A stretch of DNA of 64,000 bases from Steinernema hermaphroditum. Its lineage: Eukaryota; Nematoda; Chromadorea; Rhabditida; Steinernematidae. Positions 34,865 through 47,087 of the stretch are shown piece by piece. Numbering within the stretch: position 1 is the first letter of the stretch; every line of letters begins with the position of its first letter. The stretch lies in NCBI GenBank assembly GCA_030435675.1, contig CM059624.1:10316769-10380768 (forward strand). The letters run 5' to 3'. Under the pieces are notes generated by a model that saw only the letters and a program-made list of their open reading frames with translations, had not been told where the DNA came from and did no database searches. The position numbers and the translations under genes were made by a program.

Positions 34865-37800
34865 CTACGTGGCGGGCGGAGGCAGCTCCTGACAATGACG
34901 GGGCATTGTGATGGCAACCTCGTAGGGCGGAGGCGGCTCCCGTGGAACTCCGCAGATCCATAGGTCCGAACTGACCGTCGGACGGAGCACGTTATCTGGA
35001 AGCAGTTAGATGGAGCGGCAGGGCTACCGCACTCACCACTATCAGTCGAGTTCTGTTCGGACCTTTCCACGCGTTGGCTGTAGATCCGACAGCCGAAGGT
35101 AAGGAGGAAAACGGCGAAGAAAACACCAATGGTAATACCGGCGGCGACGCCACTGGTTACTGATGTCGGTTCTGCAGAGACATCAAAGGCATTATAAGTT
35201 AAACGATCTTTGAATATTTCTATCTAAGGGATCTGTTTTAAAACCATGGTGCTGTGCGTATTCTTAAGTGCTCTGCGTGACACTCATAGCTCGCCTTGTA
35301 CTGTGATATTTTGTGCGGTGAAGACGACTCTACGAGCCACCAATCACAGTGCTGAAATTTTGCAATCCGACTCAGAGCCAGGATCTTTTTTGCCTTCTTG
35401 GCGCGTTGTTGAGTAGACTTAACTCTCACCCAACACTATGATTGATGGCTCGTAGATGTACACGCCACATCACAGTCCTCCTGATTTGGAACTATTCTGC
35501 ATTGACGGTCCTTAACCTAGCATCTCGAGATTGCGAAATGCAAAGTGATGTATGGGCTAATTATGGTCATATCACAATCACCTACATCGTTGGACCTAAC
35601 CTGCTGAAAACCGTCATCTGTGCTCATTCGTAGATAATAACGACATCACAGGAAATTATTCCTAATGAATAAACTAATGAGCTCGAAAATTGGGCCGAAA
35701 ACATTTTTTGACACGAAACTAGTGATTGGACCTTACTTTTCGTGGAATCACAATTACAACATAAAAGAACACTTACTTTCATTGAATTCCGACGCATAGT
35801 ACTTGTCCCAGGATACGGGTTTGTAGGTGGAGTAGGGCCACTGCTGCGAGGGCGCCTGCTGAATGCTCATGCTGGACTTGCACCACGGACACGACTTGAA
35901 CTCGCCCGTGTCCGAGTCGACACTGTCGGCGATGACTGAAAGCGACCCAAGATTAAACATTTATGACCTGGGTGTCCTTTTGAAAGGGGCTCGAAATAAT
36001 CCGTCCCGGATGGAGCAGATCACTTCCTCTGCACTTCGGACAAATCTCGAAAGGACCACCCAGCGATGGGGATAAGGTGTAGACGAGGGCGCTAAGAAGG
36101 TGTTTTCCACGGAACACATCGAGGAGCTGTGGGGGATCGGCGCCGATCTAGCCAAAACGGGTATTTTGATTCGCATTGATGTGGGAAAGGTTCGATTTGG
36201 ATGATGAGAGATGGCATGAATTTGAGTTCTGATCATAACAAGTCTTCAAAAAACGTCATGAGGAGGCTAAACAGAGCTTAAAAATGTGTTCACCGCATTC
36301 AATTCATCATTTTATCTATTCCTAGGTGAAGATGTCAAAGATATTGTGTATTTATGCTATAATTTTATGGGATTTTTTATAAAATTTTTTTTATTTTTTC
36401 ACAAATTTTTTAAATATTTTTTATTTTTATTTTATTTTTATAAACAATTTATGTTTAAAAATTTATAAATTGTTGTAAAGGAATGTAATATCCCAATGCA
36501 TTAAGGTTTTGGCTGCTCTTGATTTGGCCTAACCTGGTTTGATAAAAAATGCTTTAATTTCGCAAATACACTCTAGCATAACCGTCAAGTGCAACCAAAA
36601 ACGACACTCAACTCATTTCTGAGGGAAACGAACAGACGACTCGACCGATCCCTACCGACACTAAATCAATTAAAAGTTAATTATTATTACAAATGAAAGC
36701 CGTCAAGTTCAACGTTCGATGGAAGCCGTCAAATAAAAATAAGCAAAAATTAGACGCCATCGATTAGAGTCCGATCGGCAGCTAGCCGCTGGAAATTTGG
36801 ACTCTATTGGTAGCACAAAAAACGGGAAATGGAGTCAGTTCAAAAATCATACGTGTGAAGAGCAAAAAACGCCCACAACGTTACATACATTAATCGGCAC
36901 GTTTCCATTTTGGGAGGATTATGTAGATTAACCGTATGTTGCACGAACGGTGAACTCTCGCGGTAGGTGGTGATCACTTGGGTAATCACCTTCCCTCGCA
37001 ATCGACTCGTGGAAAGAGACATACACTTTCTAGCATTTTTAGAGTCGAATAGTTCTGAAAACATGCTTGAGTGTCTTTCTACATGGAACATCGGTAAATA
37101 TTTGCCGAATGACTCCCTATTTGGGGTGACTCATAGATTGGCTGGACAAATGAAGTGAGCAATCACTCTACTTGGAACCGATCATCGCATATTTGGATCT
37201 TAGCTATAATAGAGGCTTAATAGTACAGTCTGAATTTCCAGGATTCACACCATCGAAGGCCGTTCAGTGGGCTGAAAATAAGACCGAAAAGAGCGCCCCG
37301 ACCCGAACGGTCGAAGAAGAGACGGGTTAAACCCGCAAAAGGTTAAGCAATGCAGCGCGCGGCTTAAACTCTTCAATCAAAAACGTGTCTCCGCCGCCCT
37401 CTCGGCGCGTAGATCACGCGCAGACTTATGCAACCGATACACCCCGAGCGCGCGCGGACCCAGTTTCCTCAGGGCGAAAGTGAAAGTTCCTCTGCTTACA
37501 GCTCAAACTGGAATTGCAACAGCGACCCCGAGATCGCTTCCTTCCGCCCCCCAAAGGGGATTTCGTGATCGATCACGTTTTCGCCGACTATGTCAATAAC
37601 ACCTAGAGCTCGAGGTTATCGCGTGAACTCGTAAATTAAAGACGCCAGATGGGATCTTCCAAGGCGTCAGTTCGAAATTGAACTTCCACTCACGGCACAG
37701 ATGATGACTAGAAGGGAAGATTCCGTGGCGCTATAGGACTACTTGTTTTGCCCTGTGGCGAAACCGGCTGCGCACAGTCCCTAATTGCATAATAATCGCG

Positions 37801-38445
37801 GTCGATATCGACGCAACCGCTTTTTGTGGCGTAAAGCATACCGGAATTTCTGGATTTTTTTGGCGCGCAGTATGCTGAGAGGCGCGATGCGAACCACTGG
37901 ATTTAAGGGTTAACAGGCATAGATAGCGTATTCTGTTATGTATGCTTACGTTTGAAACCATTTAGCATCAAGTAGGGTTTAAGGCATCCTAAAACGAATT
38001 TTTCGACATAAAACCCAAAGTTCAATAGCAAAAAAATATCATTCATTGAACATTCATTAGAACGAAATTGTCGAGATATTCAGGATTCAGTAAAGGCACC
38101 TTTTCAGGTACTATCATCGATTCGAAACTACTCTATTAAAATACAATACAACGGACATCGGAATCATGCTGAAGCAGGTAGAACTGGAGATTAACTAGGG
38201 TTCCAAGCATATAAAAAAGCTGCCTTTCACTTCCCCGTTCAATAACCCCGTGAACTTACCACCGATGTGAATCGAGGCGAAAGCGAGAAAGACGAGGCGT
38301 CGATGCAACATTCCTCATGCGGAGAGGCCGAGAAGCGGGGCAGAAGCAACCCGACGAGTAGCGCGCTGATCGAGGGGAACACGAACTTGCTTAGTTTTTT
38401 GTCGCGCAGAGGTCGTCGCGTAACGGGTTTGAAGGGCAGCGTCAC
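34865..38445 (-). CDS. Single-pass membrane protein with CxxC pairs and PPPPY tail
   Basis: Exons supported by splice sites and phase: 36126-36024 (FEICPKCRG), 35935-35777 (FKSCPWCKSS, then Trp/Tyr-rich), 35171-35037 (transmembrane helix GITIGVFFAVFLLTFGC) and 34995-34865 (tail with PPPPYEVAI ending LPPPAT). The two CPxC pairs lie on the outer side of the helix. The cytoplasmic PPPPY motif suits WW-domain ligases of the NEDD4 type. Layout recalls Shisa-like adaptors, but the Cys pattern is not diagnostic. The proposed first exon (38445-38260) fits by phase and has a signal-like stretch and HEECC, but it has no ATG in frame, so the true start is unresolved. Confidence 0.55.
35405..35640 (+). 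repeat. Diverged copy of the sequence inside the 53.1-53.9 kb element
   Basis: GTTGTTGAGTAGA..AACTCTCACCC, then CTATGATTGAT, later CTCGAGAT.GCGAAATG, matches in order the minus strand of 53915-53650 at roughly 70%. The small frame here (35442-35633) is a diverged version of the one at 53697-53879. No terminal inverted repeats were found at this copy. Confidence 0.55.
36355..36475. repeat. A/T low-complexity tract
   Basis: Almost pure T/A sequence (runs of T broken by A) within an intron of the membrane-protein gene. Confidence 0.8.
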
Positions 38446-38499
38446 GCGTCAGCTGGCATCGCCGTTTGGAACCGTTTGGAAGTCGGCGATGACGACGGC

Positions 38500-39786
38500 T
38501 TTATCTCCGAAACTCTGCCAGAAGAAAGGGGAACAAACGGCGGCGGCGGAGGCGAAAGTGTAACCAAAGGCGGTTTCTGCAAACACACGTCGGAAACTTC
38601 TAATTGAGGGTGGCGAGGATGCCCTTGAAGCACGCAGTGGGCAGCTGACCCAGCTGCCGTTCGGAATGTTACGTAACACATGCGAGAAGGTTAAGTAGCA
38701 GGCGGCTTGTGGAGTCGCTTTGTCCCGATAAGATCGGGGAAACCTCACTGACGTCGGAGATAGCCTCAGCACGTCGTCTAGTCGTCTTTTCGTTCCGGCA
38801 CGACGACCGGAACTTTGCCACAACAATACCCAGACGAAAACTCGAAAATCAAAGAAGGAAACGATGTTATGGAGAGTGAGCCTTCTTGAACTGGTGGTTG
38901 AACCTTTCCAGCGTTTTCAAGGGAGGACTCATGTCAAGAACCCAATCTTTTACCTGAAAATCACTTTAATGAAGCCTTGGATTTTAGAATGATTAGGAGG
39001 CCTTATGGGAAAAGACTACTGCATACCCAGAAAGTAGCCCTGAACCTGAACCAACCAACGAATTTAACGCCTGACCAATCGAACTAGAAGCTGTCTTCTA
39101 TCGTTACGTGCAAACCAACAAGAATTTTAAAATTTTGTGGAAAACTCGATATAAAAGCATTCCTACGTCCATTGTAACATTTATGGAAGTCTTTCAAGGT
39201 GCCATGGAAGGTGTAGGGTCCTCTGGGAAGACGGTTTCCGTGCTCATATTGATCATATCGCAAAAAGTGACGCCACTTTTCCATCTTCCTCTAATTAGTC
39301 ACTGTTCTGCCCACGTCTCTACGTCAGAAATAGACTACTTGAGATTAGTTCCCAAGATGCAAGTTTTGTTTGATACTGTATTTCGCCTTCAATTTTACAA
39401 AATTTTGGGCTGCAAGAAATCAAATCACTTCTCAAATTTCACAATCAATTTTCACGACCCATCTACCGTAATCTCGACTATACAAAACTTCTTCCTATCG
39501 ACACTTCGCAACGGTCCACTCAAAAACGCATCTCCCTGTTGATGTTTCAATACCACAGACAGCATCCCCACGCCGCAGCCCGTAAACATCTCACGTTCGT
39601 CTGCCTCTTCCGCGAGACAGATGACTGTCTGCTTCGCTCGCGCTCGCCGAAACCCGAGCTGATTCACGTTGTTTGCTCTCTTCTCTCCGCTCTCCACTGT
39701 TTGTGTTCCTCGTTCGCGCTTTTTATGGAGCCTGCCGGTCGCTGGACGTACTGTTCGCCTTCCGATTGCTCTGTTTTCAGAAGTAG
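38500..39786. other. No gene recognised; 5' flank of the calpain
   Basis: Bases 38500-38830 carry an open minus frame without an identifiable domain; it could include the missing 5' exon of the membrane-protein gene. The rest is AT-rich spacer. The ATG of the calpain follows a TTTTCAG at 39774-39780. Confidence 0.3.
39774..39780 (+). promoter_or_regulatory. Probable spliced-leader acceptor of the calpain gene
   Basis: TTTTCAG, preceded by a T/C-rich stretch, ends six bases before the calpain ATG with no upstream coding exon. That is the usual place of a nematode trans-splice acceptor. Similar sites precede the ATGs at 45521, 47851, 50867 and 58823. Confidence 0.45.
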
Positions 39787-42700
39787 ATGAGCGTTCCGTC
39801 TACGCCTTCGAGATCGTCGAATGGAACGGGCGGATTCATCTCGGACGCCTTCACGACGGACGCTTCGACGTCCACAGGGAGAGCGTTCGATTTCGGTCGG
39901 CGGCTGAAGGCAAAATTGCCCAAGGTGCTTCAGAATCCGAGTGAGTTCTTTGATATTCTTGATATTAGCATCCTCACACGTCGTTCTTCAACAACTCTAT
40001 TTCACAGCTGCTAATTAATTTGTTGTTTCATTTATTATTCCAGCCTAGTACTACTGAAAACTAATTATCTCCGGGAAGTTTCAACATTACATCAATGGCA
40101 CTTCTCCCTGTGGTGATTTTTTTTTGTGAGAGGTTCTGGTTTCCCGTGGCAACAGAGATTTCATAATTGCTCCCCTCGCCAAGTCACGTTTCTCTCCTTT
40201 CCCTTAGATCCTTGTTGTCCGTTTTTGATTGTTCCCGAGTTCAAGTGCCCGCATTCGTCATCAAAATAATACGACTGTTTTCCTTCTTTTAGTGGCGTCC
40301 ATCTCTTCGGTTGTCGATCTGGTCGATTCTGCGCTCACTCCGGTCGGTTACCGCGATAACAACCTCTACAGCAGTGCCGCTTGCCTCCCCCGTATCGACT
40401 TTGCCACTCGTAGGTTGGGAGTGCCTGTCATTATGTATTGATCAGCGTTTCAGTGCCGTTGAATCCGATGTTTTGGAGGTGCAGGAAGTGCGGGCTTGAA
40501 CAGCTCTTCGCTCCAACGGCGCCCAAATGCCCTATTTGTGGGCATGCCGTTGTCAAAAGCATGAGTGGGTGTCATTATATCGCGAAGGTACTTGTTCAGA
40601 AATCCAAATATCTATTATGTCCTCTATTTTCAGAGTGATGTTCAAATGATCAACGAAGCTTTGACCAGTCGGAAGAACTGTTTGACTTCGAGTCAGTTGG
40701 AAGAGAAGGACGAGAGAGAAGCGAAGAAGATATACAACAGAGTAGTCGCGTTCTGCAGGTCTGTTTGCAGATTTAACAGAGCACTGTATTACGTGGGTAA
40801 TTACAGAGAGCACCAAACGAGTTTCATCGATGATGGATTTCCCCACTCAGAACGAGCCATCGGCGACTTCAACAGCTTGGGCGACCCCGCACGAATCGGC
40901 GCCAGATTAAGAGAGATCCCATCGGTGGTTTGGCTTCGTCCCACCCAGATGTACACAAAAGACGGTCGAAAATTTATGTGGACGGTCTTCAAAGACACCC
41001 AGCCGACAGATATCGAACAAGGACTACTCGGAAACTGTTGGTTCTTATCGGCTCTAGCTGTGATAGCCGAACGTCCCGATATTTTGGAGAAAATCGTTCT
41101 AACAAAAGTGTACAATAAGGATGGAGTCTACATGATACGGTAAGCTAGAGAAAACACGTGACACGAGTGCTGATTCATGTGTTTAGGCTATGTGTTGATG
41201 GACTGTGGAAGGTTGTGGTACTCGACGACTTCTTTCCGTGCTACAGATCAAGCAACTCCATGGTTTTCTCCGTTGGAAGACGAAATCAACTCTGGGTTCC
41301 ACTCATCGAGAAGGCCCTTGCCAAGCAGTTGGGAAACTACGTTGCTCTAAGAGCTGGACGATCGCTTGAGGGGTTGGCCTATCTTACCGGAGCACCATGC
41401 GTTCTTCTCGATCTCGAAGACCAGTCGTTGGATAAGGACATTATCTGGGCATCACTACTATCGTCAAGGTATATTCTGTAGTTGTATGTTTGCTGGAATA
41501 ACAGTGTTGCCATTTAGGGAAGCACATTTCCTCATGGGCTGTAGCTGTGGAGCAGGACTGAAAAGGGTCGATGAAAACGAGTTCAAGAACGTCGGCCTAG
41601 TTCCGCAGCACGCGTATTCACTTCTCGATGTCCGCCAAGTCGGAGTGAATCGTTTAGTGCGCCTTCGGAATCCATGGGGCCGGTTCGTATGGAAAGGAGC
41701 ATGGTCGGACGGCTGTCCAAAATGGACTGCGCAGCTGCGAAGAGAGCTGAGTCCACACGGCGTGGAAGCAGGGACCTTCTGGATGTCTTTCGACGACTTT
41801 TACAAGTATTTCGATTCGGTCGACATCGCCAAAGTGCGCTACGGATGGGCGGAAACCCGATTACAACTTAATATAAGAGGACAGTGGGGCGCTGGCAATT
41901 CAGAGTGGGTTCCACTGCTCCTGTTATATATTTATTATGTTTTTTTTTCAGAGCTGTGCGAATTTTCGTCGAGCACCCGACCGAAGTGTGCTTCACATTG
42001 TATCAGTGTGGCTCTCGAGTCCATTTAAATCCCGTAAGCGGAGCGATTTCTTTGAACTGAACGGACTTTTTTTTGCTCTAGAATGACATCATGGTTCTCG
42101 TGCACCGCCAAGGAGCATCGACCGATTCGGTCGGGGAACTGGTCATCCGTTCACCACGCAAAGTGACCGGATTTGTCAGCACCGGAGATGTTTTCCTTTC
42201 GCCTGGCGTTTACTACGCGTGCATTTTCTCTTTTTCGCAGTTCAATACCGACAACGACGTGGAGTGTGTTCTGGCAGTTCATAGGTGCGCTCTCATCGTT
42301 AGAACTATCCTTCCAACTGTTCTTTTCCAGCTCCAAGCCGATCTTGTCCCAAGTAATCCATGTTTCTCCTCACATGTTTGCGGATTCACTTGGTGAACTT
42401 CTGCTGAAGGAAGGAAAATTGCATACGGTAGCGTGAAGGTTGCAAAACATGAACAGATCCCTTTTTAGACTCTTCAAGGCTGCGTTAGTCGCTACATGGC
42501 CGAAGATTTTGGTGGACTTATCATTATGGCAGAGAACCTCCACGAAAACCGAGTCATCCATGTAAGATAGACTCAGACAATACTGTACTCTACCAACAGC
42601 CTTTTAGGTGAAGACGGATTGTCAGCAGTCCGGCAATGTTCTCTCCACGAGAGGCGGTTTCTTGGCGATGGATGTAATTCCGCCGATGCATCGACAGATC

Positions 42701-42886
42701 CTGATGATCCTTACGCAGTGCGAAATGACTCAGAAGTACTGGATTGAGCACCGCCTCCACTTACGATCCGGAGTGTCGCCCCAGTTGAACGAATGGACCC
42801 CAGAAGAACCGTACGCCCAACACCTGCCACGCTTCGAGAATCCGACGACCACATTCCTACACGCGCCTAGACCTATCTTCATGTGA
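39787..42886 (+). CDS. SOL-type calpain (CAPN15-like cysteine protease)
   Basis: Calcium-type cytosolic cysteine protease. Eleven exons, all phases consistent: 39787-39940, 40293-40409, 40454-40587, 40634-41139, 41187-41468, 41518-41904, 41952-42033, 42082-42284, 42331-42427, 42469-42561, 42608-42886; 777 aa. Near residues 95-120 is one RanBP2-type zinc finger (WRCRKCGLEQ..CPICG), the mark of the small-optic-lobes subfamily. Catalytic Cys in EQGLLGNCWFLSAL, His in VPQHAYSLLDV, Asn in RLRNPWGRF. The C-terminal SOL-like region ends in RPIFM. Only one zinc finger is seen where fly and human proteins have several, and the N-terminus is short. Stop is 205 bp before the DNAJC11 start. Confidence 0.88.
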
Positions 42887-43090
42887 TATTTCTGTTTTTC
42901 ATTCTTTTGTACATATCCTATGCATTGATCTCGTTCTTGTTCTGTGATAAATCCTGTCCAGTGGTCCGACAGCGATTCACCTGCCCGATCAGAGCGCACT
43001 GTAATTTTTGAAATCTTGGTCGGAGACGGTCTCTGTCTGACGAAACTCGTCTATTGTCTATTATCCGCTTTTCGGAGAATCGACAGCACA

Positions 43091-45300
43091 ATGGACGACG
43101 ATCTCTCCGACGCAGAATCCTTCGCTTCGGGCCACGATTTGGACGAAGAGTTTGAGGACGTCGACTTCTACGCCGTCCTGAATGTGCCTCGGACGGTGAG
43201 TTGGGATTGTTCAGGGATTTGGATTGCCTCACCGCTGCTGTATATCGAAAGCACTATTCGGGCTCGTTTCTGTATATTCAAGGAATAACTCACGCGAGTC
43301 TTTCTGAATTTTCACGAGCTGCTTTCCTTTTCAAAGCTTTAAATGGTGCTCCAATTTGTTTGCTGCCTATTTCTGCAAAACGCTGTATATGACCAATCCT
43401 TGTTTCAGGCGACAAGCCAGGAGATCGACAGGGCATACAAGAGCAAATGCCTGATTTTCCATCCAGATCGTCATAGCCACAAGGATGAGAAGGAAAGGGA
43501 AGCCGCACAGCAAATCTTCCTCAAAATCCACGCCGCCCACACGAGTAAGTTTCGATGGCTTCTCTTTTTGTTCGAGCACTGAACTATTTCAGCCCTGAAA
43601 GATCCACAGAAACGGGCTATCTACGACGCTGTTGGATCGCGAGGAGTGAGTATAGAAGGATGGCAGCTGGTGGCTCGCTCCTCGAATCCCGACCACATCC
43701 GGCGGGAGTACGAATTCCTGAAGAAGCTACGCGAAAACGAAATTATGATGCAGCGGATCCATCCCTCCGGCAACTTTCTGGTGAAGCTCAACGCTGCTGG
43801 TGTTTTCGTGAGAGATCCTGATGAACGATACGCTCCCTACATCCAAGGTATCGGCATATCGCAGTCGGTGGACTGCTCCATGACCTCATCGGATCGTGTT
43901 GGACTCATCGGCAAAGTGCGGGCCGGAAATGGCCGCGGTGACGGTTCATTCATAGCTTCCTGGAAGAAGGCCTACAGCCCGAAGTTCCATGTAGAGGTAA
44001 GCGTTCTACTCAAGTGGGCCCTGAAAAGTTATTCTTTTAGAGCTTCCTGAATTTTGGATCTGATAGCATAACTCTCTCGGGTAAAGCCGCTCAAGCCATA
44101 TTTTCCAAAACTGCAGTTATTGTACAACCGTCCTTCCAATACATGCCTTCCAAGAACGTAGCCGATTTCAGTGTTGCCTTATGTAAGATTTCTATGTGTT
44201 TGCTCTATTCTTAGGTTCATGTTCAGCTCTCACGAAACAGCTGATGACGACCCTGCAAGGATCGTGTACGTGGAGTTGGAGTGCCTTAAACGGCAGTACT
44301 GCGCTTAATACTACCATTGTGAAAACCGAAGTCAATTTGCCAAAGTACATCGGAAGCATTACGGTATGCAGCTGTTTCTGACATGATCCTGATTCCTTTT
44401 TTAGATATCGCCTATGAACAGTAATATCCGTGTGGTTCATCACAAAAGATGGGCGTCGAATGAAGCGCACTGCGAAACGTCGTGTTCACTATCAGCTTAT
44501 GGTGTGGCTCCAGCCATCAGCTTCGAAAAGAAGCTGTCACGATACTCGAAGATCGGTTTCGCCTTAGCTCTAGCGTACCCCAGCTGTCTCCTAACAGCTA
44601 AACTACGGTATGCGTATAATTTTAATCATTGATTAACATCTATTTGCAGACTGAAATCGGGATTTCAAACATATGAACTGCAAGCGGTCCTCTGCGACGA
44701 TCAAGAAGATATAGGACGCGCTGGAGTTTATGGAGTCGTGATCCCTTACATCGCATTCCATTTGGGGAAGGCGATATTCCGCCGTACATTCCAGCGGGTG
44801 GCGAAGCTCTTCGAAGACGATCTAGAAAGCCGTCAAGTCGACCTCTACGAGAAGGAAGAGGCGATCAAGGCCCAAGGGCTGATGCGCGAAACAGCCGACA
44901 GAATTCAACGTTCGGAAACGCAGAAACACGGCTTGGTGATTATAAAAGCGCAATACGGACAGATGGAATCGAGCGCTTCGTCGTCCGCGTACCCAATTGC
45001 GGGTGACCGCCTAATTGACGTTAGTACCGTACTTCAAGCTATGGTCCATGATTCGACTCTCCGTGTTCACTCGGTCAAGGTTCGTTGCCCTTGCCTGTTC
45101 TTGTACGATAGTCAACTCTTCAGAGCCAATTACCTGGATTCTTTGACCCGTGTCCTGGCGAACCGAAGATGCTTCGAGTACGATATTACTTTCACGACGA
45201 GGAACACAGCGTGACAGTGCCGGATGAACTGGCGCTTATCATACCGCTACGAGAACACAGAGTCGTAAATGTTCTCTCCAATAACAACGCTGCCGTGTGA
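43091..45300 (+). CDS. dnj-9: DNAJC11 homologue, mitochondrial J-domain protein
   Basis: Homologue of DNAJC11, a J protein of the mitochondrial outer membrane linked to MICOS/cristae organisation. Eight exons, phases consistent: 43091-43195, 43409-43544, 43593-43996, 44041-44182, 44215-44363, 44405-44607, 44650-45079, 45124-45300; 581 aa against 559 in human. The acidic N-terminus leads into a J domain ([13 protein letters not shown] in [26 protein letters not shown]). A long beta-rich DUF3395-type middle follows, then a membrane segment ([16 protein letters not shown]), a coiled-coil-like KEEAIKAQ stretch and the conserved end [21 protein letters not shown]. The symbol follows the C. elegans name from memory. 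It lies between calpain and ERG28-like genes on the same strand. Confidence 0.9.
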
Positions 45301-45520
45301 TGCTGTTTTGCTAGGATGTTTTTATGTAAGATGATTAGGATCGCAGGTGCTTCGATAGATAGCTGGTTAAGTTGTTCGTTGTTTCTGTTAAGATTAATTT
45401 CTATGAGATTATGGTGTATTTATGAGCAATCTTTTCTCTGTTTCCAATGGTATACTCCGACAGTATTACCTATCCGATGCCATCAAGGGTTATTCTCAAC
45501 TCGTTTACAGGGCTTCAACG

Positions 45521-45988
45521 ATGGAGGAAGCCGACAAGGAGAGCGGGAGCCGGTGGATTCGCGCGTTCCTCTCGTTCGTCGCCCTCCAGAACCTCGGGAC
45601 GACCCTACAGTGCCTTCTCGATTGCGGGCAGTTCGCACCAAACCTCTCCTACGCCCTTTGCCGGCAAATCTCTGCCCTCAATCTGGTCCTCTTCTTCGTT
45701 CGGATTCACACCGTATTCGCCGTTGAACAGAAGGCGTCCCACGCCCTCAACAGCGCCGTCTGCGTGGCCCACTTGATCTCCATCTTCTATGATCTCCCGC
45801 TCAAAATCACTCCAGCCCTCTCTCTGCAAGTCGTCTTTTCCGGAGTCGCAGCGTTCCTCTCAGTTTACGCCTGGATCTACTGCTGCCAAAGTGACCAAAA
45901 CCCTAGTCGACGCGAGAAGACAAAAGAGAAGAACCCCGGCGCAATGTTCCGCCACCTACGACCTCGAGCGAAAAATAAAGACCTCTAA
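45521..45988 (+). CDS. ERG28-like ER membrane scaffold
   Basis: 155-aa four-helix membrane protein of the ERG28 family, which tethers sterol C4-modifying enzymes in the ER. In C. elegans ERG-28 is known for helping BK (SLO-1) channel traffic. The ATG at 45521 was chosen because TTTACAG ends ten bases upstream; the same frame runs further 5' but without support. Helices: FLSFVALQNLGTTLQCL (family-like WL..N.LQ), ISALNLVLFFVRIHTVF, VCVAHLISIFYD (family H in the third helix) and LQVVFSGVAAFLSVYAWIYC, with a basic tail ending KNKDL. An AATAAA overlaps the last codons. It is 220 bp after DNAJC11 and tail to tail with the THAP gene. Confidence 0.72.
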   Translation: MEEADKESGSRWIRAFLSFVALQNLGTTLQCLLDCGQFAPNLSYALCRQISALNLVLFFVRIHTVFAVEQKASHALNSAVCVAHLISIFYDLPLKITPALSLQVVFSGVAAFLSVYAWIYCCQSDQNPSRREKTKEKNPGAMFRHLRPRAKNKDL

Positions 45989-46066
45989 GCTCAACTTCTG
46001 TACAAACATTGCTGCAGGGATTCGCTATCAATAATAATGGCGTGAACATCACGAAGTATAAACACA

Positions 46067-47087
46067 TCAGTATGTGGGGGCAGATGACGTGGGCGGCGGT
46101 ACGGCTTTTTTCACAAACCGCTTTTTAATGATGACCGTCTGACCCGGTCTGACACCGGCGGCTTCGACCAGGGGCTTCTCCAGTATCTGCAGTTTGATAC
46201 GCTTCAGAGGCTTCGGACTGTCCCCTTCCACGTCATCGGCAGTGACGACTTTCATATCTGAGATAACTATCGGGGTGGGCGGTGGCGAGATCATCTCCTC
46301 CTTCTTCTACAAAGGCACAAGAAGGTTGGAGCGCGTAACGGAGTCCACTTACCGACTCTTGCCGCAGAAGAGGCGCAATTGACTCCTGGCTCGACGGCAA
46401 CTTGCGTCGCCTCTGGAGAATAGAGGGTCGTGTCTTCTGTGGGACTGAAGGCCTTGCTGGGATAACATCGGGTTCTGTGTAGACAGCCGATTCTTCAGGC
46501 GAAGCGTCCAGCGCCCGGGGCTGTTGGGGGTGCGGGGTTTCATAGGCGGCAGCACGTTCGAGTTTTGTTTCGGCCAAACTTTCTAGATACCGTAGAACTT
46601 CCGGTGGAGGTTCGTTGTTGAGGTACAGGTGAGGGACGAAGTCTTCATGACTGGGATCACTGGATGGTCGTCCACTTCGGAAGTGAACGCTGCACACCTG
46701 AAATTGGGATGGAATGAGTCGAAGCAGCTCAAAATGACAACACAAGCAAGAAATACTCCATCGACAACGCTTTCATGCAGAATAATCGCATTGCGGGAGA
46801 TCTTAGTAACATGTTGTTGCTCCCCACCCACTTTGAAACGTCACAAGGTTGCGGAGCCATATTAGTATTACGTTCGGCACATGACTAAGGCTGACAGAAA
46901 TGAAAAGGGTCCGTCGACAGTGTTACAAATCAAAGCGACTTACTCTATCCTTCGGCTGAATCTCTCGATTCCCAAGAACGTAGAGCCACTGAATCCGCTT
47001 CATGCCAGGCTCCCGTGGAAGACCGAAGAATCGGATCGACGGGTAGGCGGTCTTTCGCGTCCAGCCACAAAATATGCATTTCTCCAT
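46067..47087 (-). CDS. THAP-domain DNA-binding protein
   Basis: Three exons (47087-46944, 46697-46353, 46306-46067), phases consistent, 242 aa. The N-terminus is a THAP zinc-binding domain of C2CH type: MEKCIFC gives the first two Cys, RFFGLPRE and the conserved Trp in QWLYVLGN follow, and VCSVHF gives the final Cys/His across the first splice. The SGRPSSDPSHEDFVP segment is the usual invertebrate THAP ending. The rest is Pro/Ser/Glu-rich and probably disordered, with basic KKRFVKKAV near the end. Likely a sequence-specific transcription or chromatin factor; the target is unknown. THAP domains often derive from P-element transposases, but no transposase part is present. Confidence 0.85.
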
